Assembly (NCBI GenBank): GCA_016165875.1
Contig: JABBOT010000037.1
Location: forward strand, 806,001 to 870,000
Direction of reading: 5' to 3'
DNA: 64,000 bases
DNA from: Acanthopleura granulata
Lineage: Eukaryota > Mollusca > Polyplacophora > Chitonida > Chitonidae
Below, one piece after another: positions 21,444 to 32,330 of this stretch. The notes under the pieces are model-generated. The model was not told where the DNA came from, did no database searches, and worked only from the letters and a program-made list of their open reading frames with translations. Numbering within the stretch: position 1 is the first letter of the stretch; each line of letters begins with the position of its first letter. A program made the position numbers and the translations under genes.

Positions 21444-22325
21444 ATGGCCGAAGCTTTGGTCAACAATGGGGATACTAGGGCAGAGTGGGTGACAGAGGAC
21501 GAAGGCTTTGAACCTAGCGAGTTCGTCACTAGAAGAAAACGTGAAATGGGCCGTGAGACCGATGTGTACTCAAGAAGAAACCCAAAGGCATCCCCTCTGC
21601 ATGAAACTAGAAGATTCCAACCATCAGTCGAGAAGCATGACGCCAGATGTTCGAGCGGCGTTCGCAGCTGGACGTATTAGAGGCGGGGGTATTAAATACG
21701 TCTAGCAACATCGAGGACCTTGAAAGGAAATTGGGGACAATGAGTCTCAAGAAGACTGGTACGCTTAGGCATCCTGTGGGGAAGTTGGAAGACGGCGGTC
21801 GATTTAGCACACGAAAACAAGATTTAGAGTGCCCTGAAAACAGAGCTGCTCCAGTTATGAAGAAGCCTGTTGTCTGTCCAGTGTCATACGGCCGGTAGGG
21901 GCCTTGGGTGGATTACCAGACACACTTTGAAGCATGTGCGGGGATAAATGACTGGAATGATGGGGAGAAAGGACTGTATTTATCGGCTAGCTTGAGAGGT
22001 GCGGCTGAACAAGTGATTAGGTATGTTGAAGGTGGATTCAAGGCTGAATAGCCGGTATTACTGACTGCATTGTAAGTGGAGGTTTACGCCGCAGGATCTA
22101 TCAGAAGAGACAACCCCTGGTATGGAGGTAGAAAGCAGGTTCGAGGAGTTTCGAACTGAATTACTGGGCATGATGCAGAACTTAAGCGATACGTACGCTG
22201 GACAGAGTGGCGAGCCTGCCGCACCAATGCGAAGCCAAACAGAGCTGACAACATACCGATGTCACCACTGCGGTGAGCAGGGTCATTTCCGACCGGGATT
22301 TTCCGAAGCGACGAGAGCGTAAGTT
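21444..22325 (+). pseudogene. gag: gypsy gag remnant
   Basis: A plausible start ATG at 21,444 ('MAEALVNNGD') opens a frame that shifts near 21,640 into a coiled-coil-like stretch ('SNIEDLERKLG'). A TAG at 21,896 interrupts 'CPVSYGR', and the same frame continues as 'WVDYQTHFEACAGINDWN' and 'LYLSASLRGAA', the hallmark gypsy capsid motif. Much of the capsid C-terminal part appears deleted near 22,050-22,110. The nucleocapsid zinc knuckle 'CHHCGEQGHFRPGF' (22,259-22,303) has lost its last Cys (Phe instead). Confidence 0.82.
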
Positions 22326-22376
22326 GGATAATGCCAAAAAAATGTACAGGTGGAGTAGTAGATGACGACCGGGATG

Positions 22377-23249
22377 TGCGGACGTTGGGCGTCCCATTCC
22401 AAAACTCCACCCTGGGCAAATGCATTCAGTCCAAGAAATATGGCCACCCATGGCAGATAGCAGTTGATACCGGTGCCAAGGTCCTCAAAGGATTTCGACA
22501 AGATTGACACAATGCGACACCCGACTTTACAGGAGAGGACGCAGCATTTGACCCTCGCTGACAGAAACGTGTTAAAAGCCAGGGGTTCCGGTCGATTTCA
22601 TTTCCGCACACCTGGACTAAAGCTTGAACAAGAGGTGGTAGTAGCCAATATCGAAGGACAAACCCTTCAAGATGTCGTTTTTATACAGGAGCATGGGTGC
22701 GTCGTAGACCTTGGCGAAAGCCGGATGCGGAATGCAGACGCATGGTTGCCATTCACCAGCGAAGATTCGAAGTCGTGCTGTCGGGTGATTCGGGATGAGA
22801 ATTGGGTGGCTCCTCCAGAGTGCGAGATTCTGATCAGGGGTAAGACGACCCCGGAGATCTCGAGAGATGTAAGCCATAACTTCGAACAGACATCCCGCGG
22901 GGAGCGTGCGGGTGCAGTGATCTTGGGGAGAGCCTTGGTATGCCCATTCGACAAGTACCGGTTCGTCAACCTTAGCAGCGAACCGAAGAAGTTTTACAAA
23001 CATACAATTTTGGGATACTTGCAACCGGCACGAGCAGTAGTGGATAGACAGGCAAACCCTTTCGAGCAATACATCGGTTCGGACGTCACGAAGAGCTTAC
23101 TGGCGACACCTGGGCTGACTGGGGAACAGAAAGTGGCGGTAAAGGACATGCTGAATACGCATATGCATCTTTTTACCTTTAAAAACGACAAAGTAGGTCG
23201 TAGTGAGGTGGTCCCGCACAGCATGGAGACGGATTTTCTCCAGCGCTGA
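22377..23249 (+). pseudogene. pol: gypsy protease and protease-RT linker remnant
   Basis: The aspartic protease active site 'WQIAVDTGAKV' has its DTG codons at 22,466-22,474. Just after it the reading shifts by one frame, so the rest of the protease is not joined to the active site and part is missing. A 261-codon frame (22,464-23,249) then runs through the linker: 'ILGRALVCPFDKYRF', 'LGYLQPA', and 'NDKVGRSEVVPHSM', the conserved string just upstream of gypsy RT. Another frameshift near 23,245 separates it from RT. Confidence 0.82.
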
Positions 23250-23278
23250 AGCAAGAACCAAATCGAGTTGCGCCTCAA

Positions 23279-23940
23279 GTGCGAGCGGAGATCAGTCAGC
23301 AGGTGGATTCAGTGTTGGTAAAAGGGGTGATCGAGCCATCCAACAGTCCCCGTGCGCTGGTACGAACGAACGACGGAAGTCAACGTCTTTGCGTCGATTA
23401 TAGGCACCTGAATAAGGTCACGACGAAAGACACTTACCCGCTTCCAAGGGTGGACTATTCGTTAGATGTAATATCCGGTTCGTCTTGGCTCTCGGCTATC
23501 GATTTAATGAGTCGGTACTGGCAAGCGCGTATGAACCTGGAACATAAGGGTAACACTGCTTTCACCACACACAGGGGCCTGTTTCAGCTGAACACCATGC
23601 CCATCAGCTTGTATATCGCGTCCAGCACGTTTGAGAGGTTGATGGAGAACCTTTGTGCCTTCTTGCGCTGAGAAATCTGCTTGATTTACCTGGACGATGT
23701 GATCATTTTTATCCGAACCTTTGATTATCATCTGACGTGGTTAGATTCGGTGCTGAGAAGGACAAGCAAAGCTGGGAACCCAGAAGTTCTGTGCCTGGGG
23801 TTTACGGTTTCCGAAAAGGGGGTCGATCCGAGTCACGAGAAAGTGTCGACTGTCAAAAATTGGCCTCGTCCAAACAACACAACAGTAGTACGTAGTTTTC
23901 TCGGCCTGGTGTCATCCTACAGAAAGTTTATCTAATTTTT
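23279..23940 (+). pseudogene. pol: gypsy reverse transcriptase remnant
   Basis: RT fingers and palm: 'VIEPSNSPRALVR', 'LCVDYRHLNKVT', 'YPLPRVD', 'SAIDLMSRYWQ' (first catalytic Asp), 'TTHRGLFQLNTMP' and 'ASSTFERLMENL'. A TGA at 23,669 interrupts the frame. In the same frame follows the catalytic box 'YLDDV' (23,687-23,701). A short deletion removes the part between 'RRTSKAG' and 'LCLGF'. Then 'VSEKGVDPSHEKV' and 'VRSFLGLVSSYRKFI' mark the thumb/connection, ending in TAA. Confidence 0.92.
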
Positions 23941-24450
23941 TGCACAAATCGCAGCACCGCCACATCAGATGACGGGAAAAGGGTGTTAATTTAAATGGAC
24001 GAAGGAGTGCCAGGATGCCTTTGATGCCGTCAAGGAGAAAATGGCTACTGTTCCAGTAACGGCTCAACCAAGGTTTAATGAGCCTTTTGTTTTGGGCATC
24101 GAAAACAGTGACACAGGGATCGCCACCGTGCTGTCGCAAGTTTAGGACGGCATGAAATGGGTAATAGTATATGTCAGCCGGGGTTGACGAAAAGTGAACG
24201 ACAGAGCTGAGTGACCCGCAGAGAGCTGCTAGCAGTAGTACACTTCGTTAAGCAGTTCACACCATGCTTACACTGCAGACAGTTCGTGCTAAGGAGGGGC
24301 CACAGTGCCCTTCGGTGGATGATGGATTTTAAATAACTGGAGAGGCAACAGACTCAATGACTTGATGTGTTAAACACATACACGTTTGAAATACAGCATA
24401 TGGCTGGAAAGACGCACAGAAACGCCGACGCTCTTTCCCGGAGGCCAGTG
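23941..24450 (+). pseudogene. pol: gypsy RNase H remnant
   Basis: 'CQDAFDAVKEKM', 'FVLGIENSDTGIATVLSQV' and 'VIVYVSRG' are in one frame with several stops. Then 'FEIQHMAGKTHRNADALSRR' (24,379-24,441) is in another frame, the typical end of gypsy RNase H. Confidence 0.85.
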
Positions 24451-24559
24451 AAGCATCATGGGCCTACTTGTTCTCACCAGGGACGAAAACTAGCGATCTT
24501 GCTTGGAACCGACGCCGACTACTTGAGAGACCCACAGGAAAAAGAAAAGGGAATCGTAT

Positions 24560-24790
24560 ACCTGAAGCAGCAAGTCTGACGGCGAACCAGACCATCTTGG
24601 GATCCATCTCCTTATACGACTGGGACACCAAAGATCTGTGGGGGTAATGAGGTCAGCTGGTGCTGGGTGGTGGACTGCTGTGTCGGGCGTGGTACAGAGA
24701 CCAGTAAGGCAAAATCGGTGACCTAGTAGTTGTTCCCTGACGTCAACGAGAGCTTGGTGAGAGAATGGTGAAACGAATGAATAGGACGCC
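24560..24790 (+). pseudogene. Start of gypsy integrase, truncated
   Basis: 'LVLGGGLLCRAWYRDQ' and 'GDLVVVP' with interspersed stops resemble the segment preceding the H2C2 zinc finger of gypsy integrase. The HHCC finger itself, the DDE core and any downstream part are missing. Confidence 0.6.
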
Positions 24791-24799
24791 GGAATATGC

Positions 24800-25840
24800 T
24801 GTGCTTATGTCAGTGCAAACCACAGGGATTGGAACCTGCATTTACCACTGGTTGGTATGGCGTACAGTTTCAGAATGTTTACCTTCACAACATCACAAAG
24901 AACTGTGGACATAGATATTTTTTTAATTATCCTGCTATAACAATTAGCAAAGTTGACATCCAAGCAGATGCATGTCAGTGAAGTCAGCAAAAGTATAGTC
25001 ACTGTTTAATGAACAGTGGATTTGGCTCGTGCCAATGTAGAATTTTCACAGAGTTTAAAGTGTGTTTTGGACTAGTATGAATTTTACGCAGATGAACCAT
25101 AGAATTTAGGAAAACCTGTCTTGAATCCAATGAATTGACGTTATTCCTCGTTACAAACAACATAATATTCTGGTTATAATCTCCTGGAGAATTGCTGTCA
25201 GAGGGTAATATTAAAAAGCAATTAACCTGCCTATCCCGAGTTATGTTTCTAGTTGACAAAAATCAGATGACGTTGTTTTTGTGGTTAGTAAGTTCCGTTT
25301 ATTTACCTGACCAAAAAGTGTAACTGGTTATAGAAAACGTTTCACATATGTGTTCTTAGTGTGCTTAGCCCAGGACTTACGAAAAAGTTATACTCTCTTA
25401 TCATATTATGACACTGTATCATTCAGTGTTGTGCAAACGGGACTTTTCGCTTTCATTGTCTTCACTTGCCATGCTTGCGACCTGACCCCTCGCCTCTGTG
25501 TCGTCGCTATTTCCCCATTATCAGAAGCGTAGGGCTGAAATCTGTGGGGTTGGATTTTATGCAGGCTCTCATCTTCCGCAAAGTAAGCAAATGAGGCATT
25601 GTCGATGTCGCTAGATTCATATGTTTCCGCCATGATAAGACAAACAGCGTTCAAAAGGCCCTTCAACTCGTTACGTCCCCCAGGTCAAGGTCGTGAAAGC
25701 GATGTTTTTACACATGGCACATTTCCACAGATTAAAATGCATTTAAATGGTAGTTGATTTAGAAAAAAATATAGTGTTGATGTATTTATTATGCCAATTA
25801 ATGGTTAAAATATGAGCTTTCTGATACCATTTTTAGGACC
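24800..25840. other. No recognised feature
   Basis: Several 60-86-codon frames on both strands, without motifs. AT-rich apart from a short CpG-richer patch around 25,440-25,530. Confidence 0.4.
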
Positions 25841-26020
25841 TTTAAGCCCTGGTGCCAGGGAGTAGGGGCCTGTTAGTTATTTCTCAAAGATTTACATGAA
25901 CTGTTAGAATAAAATTCTAACTTTTGTTATTTGACAAGAGATCGGATTTCACCGGTAACGTTTGACTAACTTATGCGTCGCTGCTCTAGTTTTACTCTCT
26001 GTGCTCTATATTAATAGAAT
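25840..26020 (+). repeat. V-family repeat
   Basis: 'ccctggtgccagggagtagg', 'tttacatgaactgttagaat', 'cggatttcaccggtaacg', 'gctgctctagttttactctc'. Confidence 0.8.
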
Positions 26021-27255
26021 GAACAGTCAATGCTGAAGATTAAATTTGCTTTAATCCAGTTATGTTTGGTTGAAAAAGCAATATAGTTATAACTTTTACA
26101 CATTTAGAAACAGCGACAGGCCAGCGTCAATCGTGTAACATTGCTTCCTCATAGATTTCAGGTGATTAGTACATTTCTATTTGATATTGTGATCATATTG
26201 CCTATATATTAAAGATGTTGGAAAGGTTTTCAGATATTTGGCTCAAAACCACCCAGTAATTACGAAGTTCTCGGAGCCTTGAAACTTCAGCATCACCCTA
26301 AATGATTACGTTTTACCCCCTCCATTTCAACAACACTGCACCCATACCTGGACGACGGAGGTATAAATACATTATCGGTCACACGTAACTGCGGAATCAA
26401 TTGTACACCACAGGCAGAGAGAAACTTGCATACACTACGGTATACATTCATGAATGCCTACTGCAGATGAAGTGTATCTTTCCTCTTAACTCTTAACCTA
26501 GGCATGGGCCCAGACGACAGATTTTGCTTACAACATTTCCTGACTCCCGCGTACTTTGCACTATAGCGCCCAGAGTGTCCATGACTAATTCGCTTTCTTC
26601 AGTTCTATGATAAATGCAATCGAGATCTAAAGGGCTATATTCGTGACTAGGTGGTCTTATTCCAGTGATGCTACGTTCTATTTAAGAACGATGACAAATG
26701 GTCTATCAAAACAGTGTGAAGGGACCCTCATGGGTCCCGGAAGCACAGCGATGATCAAAGAGATGGGCTCTGATACACATTGAAACCCGATAGGATTTAC
26801 CCTCATAACAAACAGATAGCGGTCAAACCAATGGTATTTTTAGCGCAGGGCTGTGTTCCAACAAACACTGAGAAAACCTGAAAGAAACCGAATAGGAATA
26901 GTACAGCGTCTTAGACGTACGTTAAAGTGTTGTTTTGGAACAGAGCGGAGTTCTTTTGCACAGCTCCCCCTCCCCTCAAAACAAAGCAAACTCTTATTAT
27001 ATAGGTGAACTTTTGATTAAAACAGATAGTTATTATCCATACACTGAACAGAGTATGTGAACTCTTTTATACCAAATTACTAATTATTATAAATTGAGAT
27101 TCTGATAATAAAATCATTGCGATCGCAGTCTTTTGCTAGGCTCTGTGATGTGCTGCTCTCCATTTGCCAATGTTTCCTTTTCATGCTTTTAGCCGTTTGT
27201 AATCGTAATGTTAATGCTTATTGAATTTGATATTAAATCCAGTTCCTTTACTGAC
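26020..27255. other. Mostly unrecognised; faint repeat similarity to 36.4-36.8 kb
   Basis: Around 26,500-26,900 short blocks ('gtactttgcact', 'gatgatcaaagagatggg') have counterparts at 36,480-36,690, suggesting one more old dispersed family. A perfect 7-bp hairpin with a 4-base loop is at 26,721-26,738. No gene seen. Confidence 0.35.
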
Positions 27256-27256
27256 T

Positions 27257-27421
27257 CTCCGGCAGTACGTGGGAAGGTCTCCCAGCAACCTGCGGATGGT
27301 CGTGGGTTTCCCCCAGGCTATGCCCGGTTTCCTCCCACCACAATGCTAGGTGCCGTCGTATAAGTGAAATATTCTTCAGTACGGCGTGAAACACGAATCA
27401 AATAAATAAATAAATAAACAA
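27257..27421 (+). mobile_element. SINE-A fragment, 5'-truncated
   Basis: 'agtacgtgggaaggtctccc', 'gcaacctgcggatggtcgtg', 'atgcccggtttcctcccacc', 'cggcgtgaaacac', (AAAT)n tail. The tRNA-like head is absent. Confidence 0.88.
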
Positions 27422-27489
27422 ATCCTTCACTGACAACGTTAAACTGGTATTTTTCTGAAACTTTAGTACAATCTCTGCATTTTTTCGGC

Positions 27490-27610
27490 TCAGGGCCGGG
27501 TCTCATGAAGCATACTTAGTGCTAAGTAACACTTAGCTAAGTACATTTCCTATCTCTACGAAATATGTTGTCATGGCAGTTGAGGGAATACTTGTAAATG
27601 GGGCCAGTCG
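27490..27610 (+). repeat. Palindrome cluster resembling a DNA-transposon end
   Basis: After 'cagggccgggtctcatgaag' come two nested perfect palindromes, 'acttag-tg-ctaagt' (27,514-27,527) and 'acttagctaagt' (27,531-27,542). I recall similar 'ctaagt/acttag' arrays at the ends of non-autonomous DNA transposons, but a matching second end was not found. Confidence 0.4.
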
Positions 27611-27619
27611 AATGACGTT

Positions 27620-28350
27620 AACAGAGGTACATTTTGGGCTTTTTACTTTGGTTGATTGGGATGGTCTATGTGAAGAGAGACAGCGCAGTAAAAAACACAA
27701 AGTAAGGTTAGAGCACCGTGAGTAAAAAGAGCAGCGACGACCGAGTGATAATTGGTATATGTGGAATAATCACCCACGAAATACACCGGCTGAATATATA
27801 GTCAGTCCAAGTACAAAATCTTGTTGATCCACGGATAAACTTGTCATATTGCAAAAGCCTAGATACTCCGAAAAAACTGTGAAGTGGCATTCCGAGGTAT
27901 GTGGCATGTGTGACGTTCCACTATTTCGACCAAAGTATTTTTTTGTCATATTCAGGAATACGTATAGGGTAACACGAGTAGGTGGTCTATATACAGAAAT
28001 CCAGTTATACATACTAACAGAAGGCTGCAGAGTAAATTCATTTAGGCAAAGAAAAGACGTGTTACCCTTCACGTGTTCAAGAAGATTACAAATATAATTT
28101 TGTCGAAATATTCGAACGTCAAACATGCGACTTCTCCGTTTTTGGGGGGCGTATCTATGCCTTCCCAACTATACAAATTGTGGTTACTTACAGAGTGACC
28201 AGTAAAATGCTGATGATAAATTCGAGGCCAACAGTGGCGGAGCACAAAACTGATGGTTACTTGCAGGGTTACCATAAAAACGCTGTTCAAAATATAGTTG
28301 GCAAACGTGGAGCAATAATCCGTGAAATATGGATTCATGTCAGTGTACCG
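27620..28350. other. V-like scraps, otherwise unrecognised
   Basis: 27,660-27,750 has 'gcagcgacgaccgagtgata' in reverse V orientation. Frames of 132 and 82 codons overlap on opposite strands at 27,770-28,168, without motifs. Confidence 0.35.
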
Positions 28351-28590
28351 AAGTCAGTGCTTTATTCTAACTGTTCGTCTACATGCTTCAGAAGTAGCAA
28401 TTTAAGAAACCCCTAGGACCAGGGCTTAAGTAGAATACTGGTAACACCCTGTGTCGTGTTAATTGCAATTTACTGGACGTCACTTGTCTATAATTCCCGA
28501 ATGTGCTGTGTTGATGTCACAAAAAACAATGACATAAAACAAATGCAAATGCTCCAGTCTTCAAAGGGATTGCAACAAGAATAATGTTAA
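28350..28590 (-). repeat. V-family repeat, 5' half
   Basis: Reverse V order: 'tttattctaactgttcgtct', 'agaagtagcaattta', 'accagggcttaagtagaata', 'tactggacgtcacttgtcta', 'gtgctgtgttgatgtcac'. These are the complements of blocks at 13,160-13,310. Confidence 0.72.
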
Positions 28591-28689
28591 ATATACCTTC
28601 GGGAAAGAACAGCGACAAAGTTCGCAGAAGCGAGTATATATGTCCAGCTACAACGTGAATCTGTCAAAATGCATTCTTCCTATCTCTGC

Positions 28690-28950
28690 GTCATCGGAAT
28701 CAACCGGTTATCTCCCATCTGACCGAGTGATTCAGCGCTTAAGTCTGTGTTTTGATGGAAATGGTACTAAATCAAGGACACCCGTTAGCTGCATGATCCA
28801 TTGGGATATTTCGTTGACGTTATCTCCTTTGGGTCGAAAACACGGCTATACGCCGACGGCTGAGGACAATAAATATGTACAACTTGATTAAAGTGAGTAG
28901 AACAAATTGCCTTGACTACACCCACACAGTGTCCATTGATTTGATTTCGT
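28690..28950 (+). repeat. X-family 5' fragment
   Basis: 'ttgacgttatctcctttggg', 'acaataaatatgtacaactt', 'gattaaagtgagtagaacaa'. The same blocks open the long X copies. Confidence 0.65.
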
Positions 28951-28969
28951 GTGTCTCTTGCAAATTGTT

Positions 28970-29130
28970 GAGGCCACTTTGGCTCATATGGTTCAAGCCC
29001 TGCTACACTGCGACTATAAGGCCCCTGATCAGTGAGGTCGGGTGTTCAAATCCAATTCGTACTGTTTCAGCTGCGGCTTTAGGTAAAGAGGTGTTTCAGT
29101 ACCTGGTGAAGTTCGGAGGTTTGTGTCGAG
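28970..29130 (+). mobile_element. Second tRNA-derived SINE-like element
   Basis: 'ggccactttggctcatatgg' carries an A-box-like 'tggctcatatgg', and 'gaggtcgggtgttcaaatcc', 65 bases downstream, carries a B-box-like 'ggtgttcaaatcc'. The spacing fits a tRNA-derived Pol III head. It does not fold into an obvious tRNA by eye, and the sequence differs from SINE-A. Confidence 0.5.
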
Positions 29131-29164
29131 TCTTTCTTCTTCATCCGCCGATGAAACTGTCGAC

Positions 29165-29760
29165 CTTCACAGTTGAACCTAGGCGTCGAAAGGGACATTC
29201 GTATACCAGCCCTCAACCAAAACTGGTGTTCAGGGCAAGACCGGTTTGCAAAAATCGGCAAAAATTTTACAAATAACACAAACCACCAGAAAACTAAAAA
29301 CATCTACAATATATAAAAATTAAAACGAACTTATTCAAAGAGAATGACTCTAATTATTATTATTTTCCTATTTTATTCTATGGTGTCGATATACCAATAA
29401 TGTATCTCAGTCCCGCTTTGATTTCAACTGTTCATATATCCAACGTGGAGATCATACTCAGCACGATGAACATGCGGCCACTAACCTGGGGTTACGCGGA
29501 ATAAGGCACCGTCACAGTGTTCCCAAGGATCTAAACACTCAGTCCGTATTTGCTAACACTCAATGTAAAATTTAAGAAAGTTAGAGTGAAGGAGCTAGAT
29601 TGAATATCCTTGACAACCTACTTTTTGCAGTAAGCTAATAATGTGTGACGCTGACTGAAATCACCACACAGCACACAGGATGTAACAAGGAGAAATACAT
29701 GTATGTATACGCCATATGCAGGACCATTCGGTATATTTGCTATCCAAGTAGTTCTAATTC
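29165..29760 (-). repeat. Y-family repeat, near full length
   Basis: Reverse Y: 'cctaggcgtcgaaaggga', 'ttgcaaaaatcggcaaaaat', 'caaataacacaaaccaccag', 'tatggtgtcgatataccaat', 'actgttcatatatccaacgt', 'gtaaaatttaagaaagttag', 'tgacgctgactgaaatcacc'. Colinear with the copy at 30.8 kb. Confidence 0.8.
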
Positions 29761-30184
29761 AAAATATCATATATCGAAAGTAATCGTCTTGTCGTAAAGT
29801 TGCCGTCACAGGAAACCATCGTCGTCCTTGTACAGGTCTTCGTTGCGTCCATTGTGAATTAGCGAAGGAAGCTGGTGACCGATAATGTTGAGGATAGAAA
29901 AGGTAACGTCGGTCTGGACCTTATGTATCCCGATGACATAGGCAGATTGGACCTGTAGCAGCGCTGTAACATTTTGCCAGCATCTAGGGCTTCAGTGATG
30001 GAGTACGCCCGGAAGACAGGACAAGCCCGATGGCTGCCTACGGCACTTCCTCCGACGCCAATCTTGAGCTTGAACTCCCCGAATACCTGGAGAGGAGAAT
30101 ATAGATTTCCCAGGCCTACATTGGAGAACTGAGAATTTTTCGACTTTTCGACTTGGTGTCGAACAGGACATGCCGAGAAAGGAA

Positions 30185-30250
30185 AGAATACAAAAGACTA
30201 CAGCACAGAGAGTAAAACCAGAGCAGCGACGACACCGTGATAGTTGAGGC
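30185..30250 (-). repeat. V-family repeat, terminal fragment
   Basis: 'ctacagcacagagagtaaaa' followed by 'ccagagcagcgacgac' and 'gtgatagttg'. It is the cleanest example of the V end sequence. Confidence 0.75.
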
Positions 30251-30784
30251 ATTGTCATATGTTACAGGTGTGACCGAAAGCCCGTCGTCATCAGGACAAC
30301 TGTAGCGGAGAAACGCCCACTCTCCGTTGTTCTGGCGTTAAAAGTTAAGGATTTAACGTTACCCCCTGTTGTCATTTACGAAGGTGAGCAAATTGGTTTT
30401 TTTTCCATTTATTTAGTAGATTAGACAATTTTTATCAATAACACGGAAATTATTACCCTTTTATCTTCAAATGAAAGTAGTAGCCATCGAACGTACAGTG
30501 GGCGCCCGAAGATATCCACATGAGGATGCAAGAAAACCAGAAGAGCTAATGCACGTGTGGATTAACACTGACTTGGTATCAGTTACACGAGAAAGGAAAA
30601 GTCTGTTGGTGATGGACTGATTTGCCTCCCACATCCCACATTGCCTTTCCACAGCTCGAAGCAAACTGCAAGATACAATGTCACCTATGCACTTATTTCA
30701 GGCGGATGTGCGTCTTAGGTATGCACTGCAACAATGATTGTTTTTCCTGAAACTCGCAGGCAGATAGATGTTTCCGTTTTATAT

Positions 30785-31385
30785 TAACCTAGGCGTCAAA
30801 ACCGATATTCTTATACCAGCTGTCCATGAAAATGGACGTTACGGGTCAATAATCGCAAGACTAATTTCCAGAAAGGACAAATAACACAAACCACTAAGAA
30901 AATATATAACATATAAGAAAATAGGACGGATTCATGCAAAGAGAAGCAGTCAACAGTTTCAATAATTACGAAAAGACGCACTCACTGATCTAGGCGGATA
31001 AATAAATCGTATAACATTTTAGTGTATATGGTGTCGATAACCAAACTCAGTGGCGCTTTGATTGCAACTGTTCATATTTCCAACGTGGCAATCGTACGGC
31101 CTCAAACCCTAGGTTTAGCGGAATTAGACACAATTATGAAGGAGAGTCCCAGAGATCCTGAACACTCTATCCATGTTTACCAACAAGAGAGGCGTACTCA
31201 TTGTAAAATTTAAGAAAGTTGAGGGAAGGTGTTTGATGGAATATACTTGACACACTAGTTTTTGCAGTGAATGACGTTGATTGAAATAATCACACAGCTC
31301 ACATGATCTAACAAATGCCACAAGGCGAGCTATGTATACGCCATGTGCAGGACAGTTGGGTGTATTGCTGTGTAAGTAGGTATAA
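30785..31385 (-). repeat. Y-family repeat, near full length
   Basis: Same block order as the copy at 29.2 kb, in the same orientation, about 1.6 kb away: 'cctaggcgtcaaaaccgata', 'tatggtgtcgataaccaaac', 'aactgttcatatttccaacg', 'attgtaaaatttaagaaag'. Confidence 0.82.
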
Positions 31386-31389
31386 TTCA

Positions 31390-32330
31390 CAGTATCAAAA
31401 TCAAAACTAAACAATTCAACCTGAAATTGATGTACCCGGAGATAATGTTATTAGATTGGTGTTCAAAGCAATGCATGGCATGTAAAACTTTGTAGACGTT
31501 TTATGCTTTGATCAACGAAGTAGGGATATTTCTTTTCACGGATATAACTACCGGGCGTTTCCATTAATTAGCCCTTCAAAGACCACCTGAGGCCTTCGAG
31601 GACAACGTACATGAGCCAATCCCACCAAGACCCTAGTGGTATCCGAAAAACCAGCACCTAGATTGAATTTTTTGGACTATGTTCGCGTTTCGAGGCGCAC
31701 GATTGGCCAGACCCCACACATAGTGGCAAAGTCCTTCGAAGCGTGTGGGATTCCCGCACCTTTGCACGTGCGTGTAAGGAAACGTAGGCAGGACAGCAGC
31801 AGTCCTTAATTAAGCTGTCTTTACTGAGAAGAGCTCCGATTCAGTGCTTGATGGGTTCACCGCATTAGATGTGGATGCATCACATTTGCACGATAACCTT
31901 TTGATCTGAATGGTTCTAGTGCTGCTCTAGTAACATCTAATACCATACATTGTAATGCTGTAACATTTATATGTTTTAGTTGTTTTTTACTTTCTGTTCG
32001 GGAAAATAAAGTGTTATTGATAAATTATACATTCTGCGCACGCATGGTCATGATATTATATGCCCTTGTTAAGACTCCCAATGTGATTAGAGTTCATAAG
32101 GTCTTGCTCTCAGTCCAAACTGATAAATGCCCAGATCCTCATGAATATTTGTTTTCGTTTCAAAACAATGTTACCATCGAAGTTTTTTCGTTAGGCAAGT
32201 CTAATGAAATGCATACTCGTCTTGTCAACGATGGAAGACTGTAAGGCCAAATCAGCCAACTAGCATGAACCATCCAACGCCTGTTTTCTCTGCAGATTTG
32301 TAATTTTTTGATGTTCGAGGGAGGTGACCA
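31390..32330. other. No recognised feature
   Basis: No gene or clear repeat. The stretch 31,830-31,880 has faint similarity to sequence upstream of other X copies. Confidence 0.35.

Larger units (their letters stand above)
21130..24790 (+). mobile_element. Ty3/gypsy LTR retrotransposon, decayed, 3'-truncated
   Basis: Colinear gypsy order: leader, gag, protease, linker, reverse transcriptase, RNase H and the start of integrase. It is broken by frameshifts, in-frame stops and at least two internal deletions. The integrase catalytic core and 3' LTR are absent; sequence after about 24,790 is unrelated. The block is noticeably more GC-rich than its surroundings. Without a 3' LTR the 5' boundary cannot be fixed. 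The element is clearly non-functional. Confidence 0.9.

Noticed and set aside
22617..23278. Minus-strand frames of 94-150 codons opposite the gypsy pol region
   Set aside because: Shadows of the GC-rich coding strand; the plus strand carries clear protease-linker and RT motifs.
26721..26738. Hairpin with 7-bp arms as a transcription terminator
   Set aside because: No adjacent gene and no T-run; intrinsic terminators of this kind are bacterial, and the window is eukaryotic.
28875..29276. 133-codon plus frame
   Set aside because: Spans the end of an X fragment, a tRNA-like SINE head and the beginning of a reversed Y copy; a chance fusion of repeat sequences.
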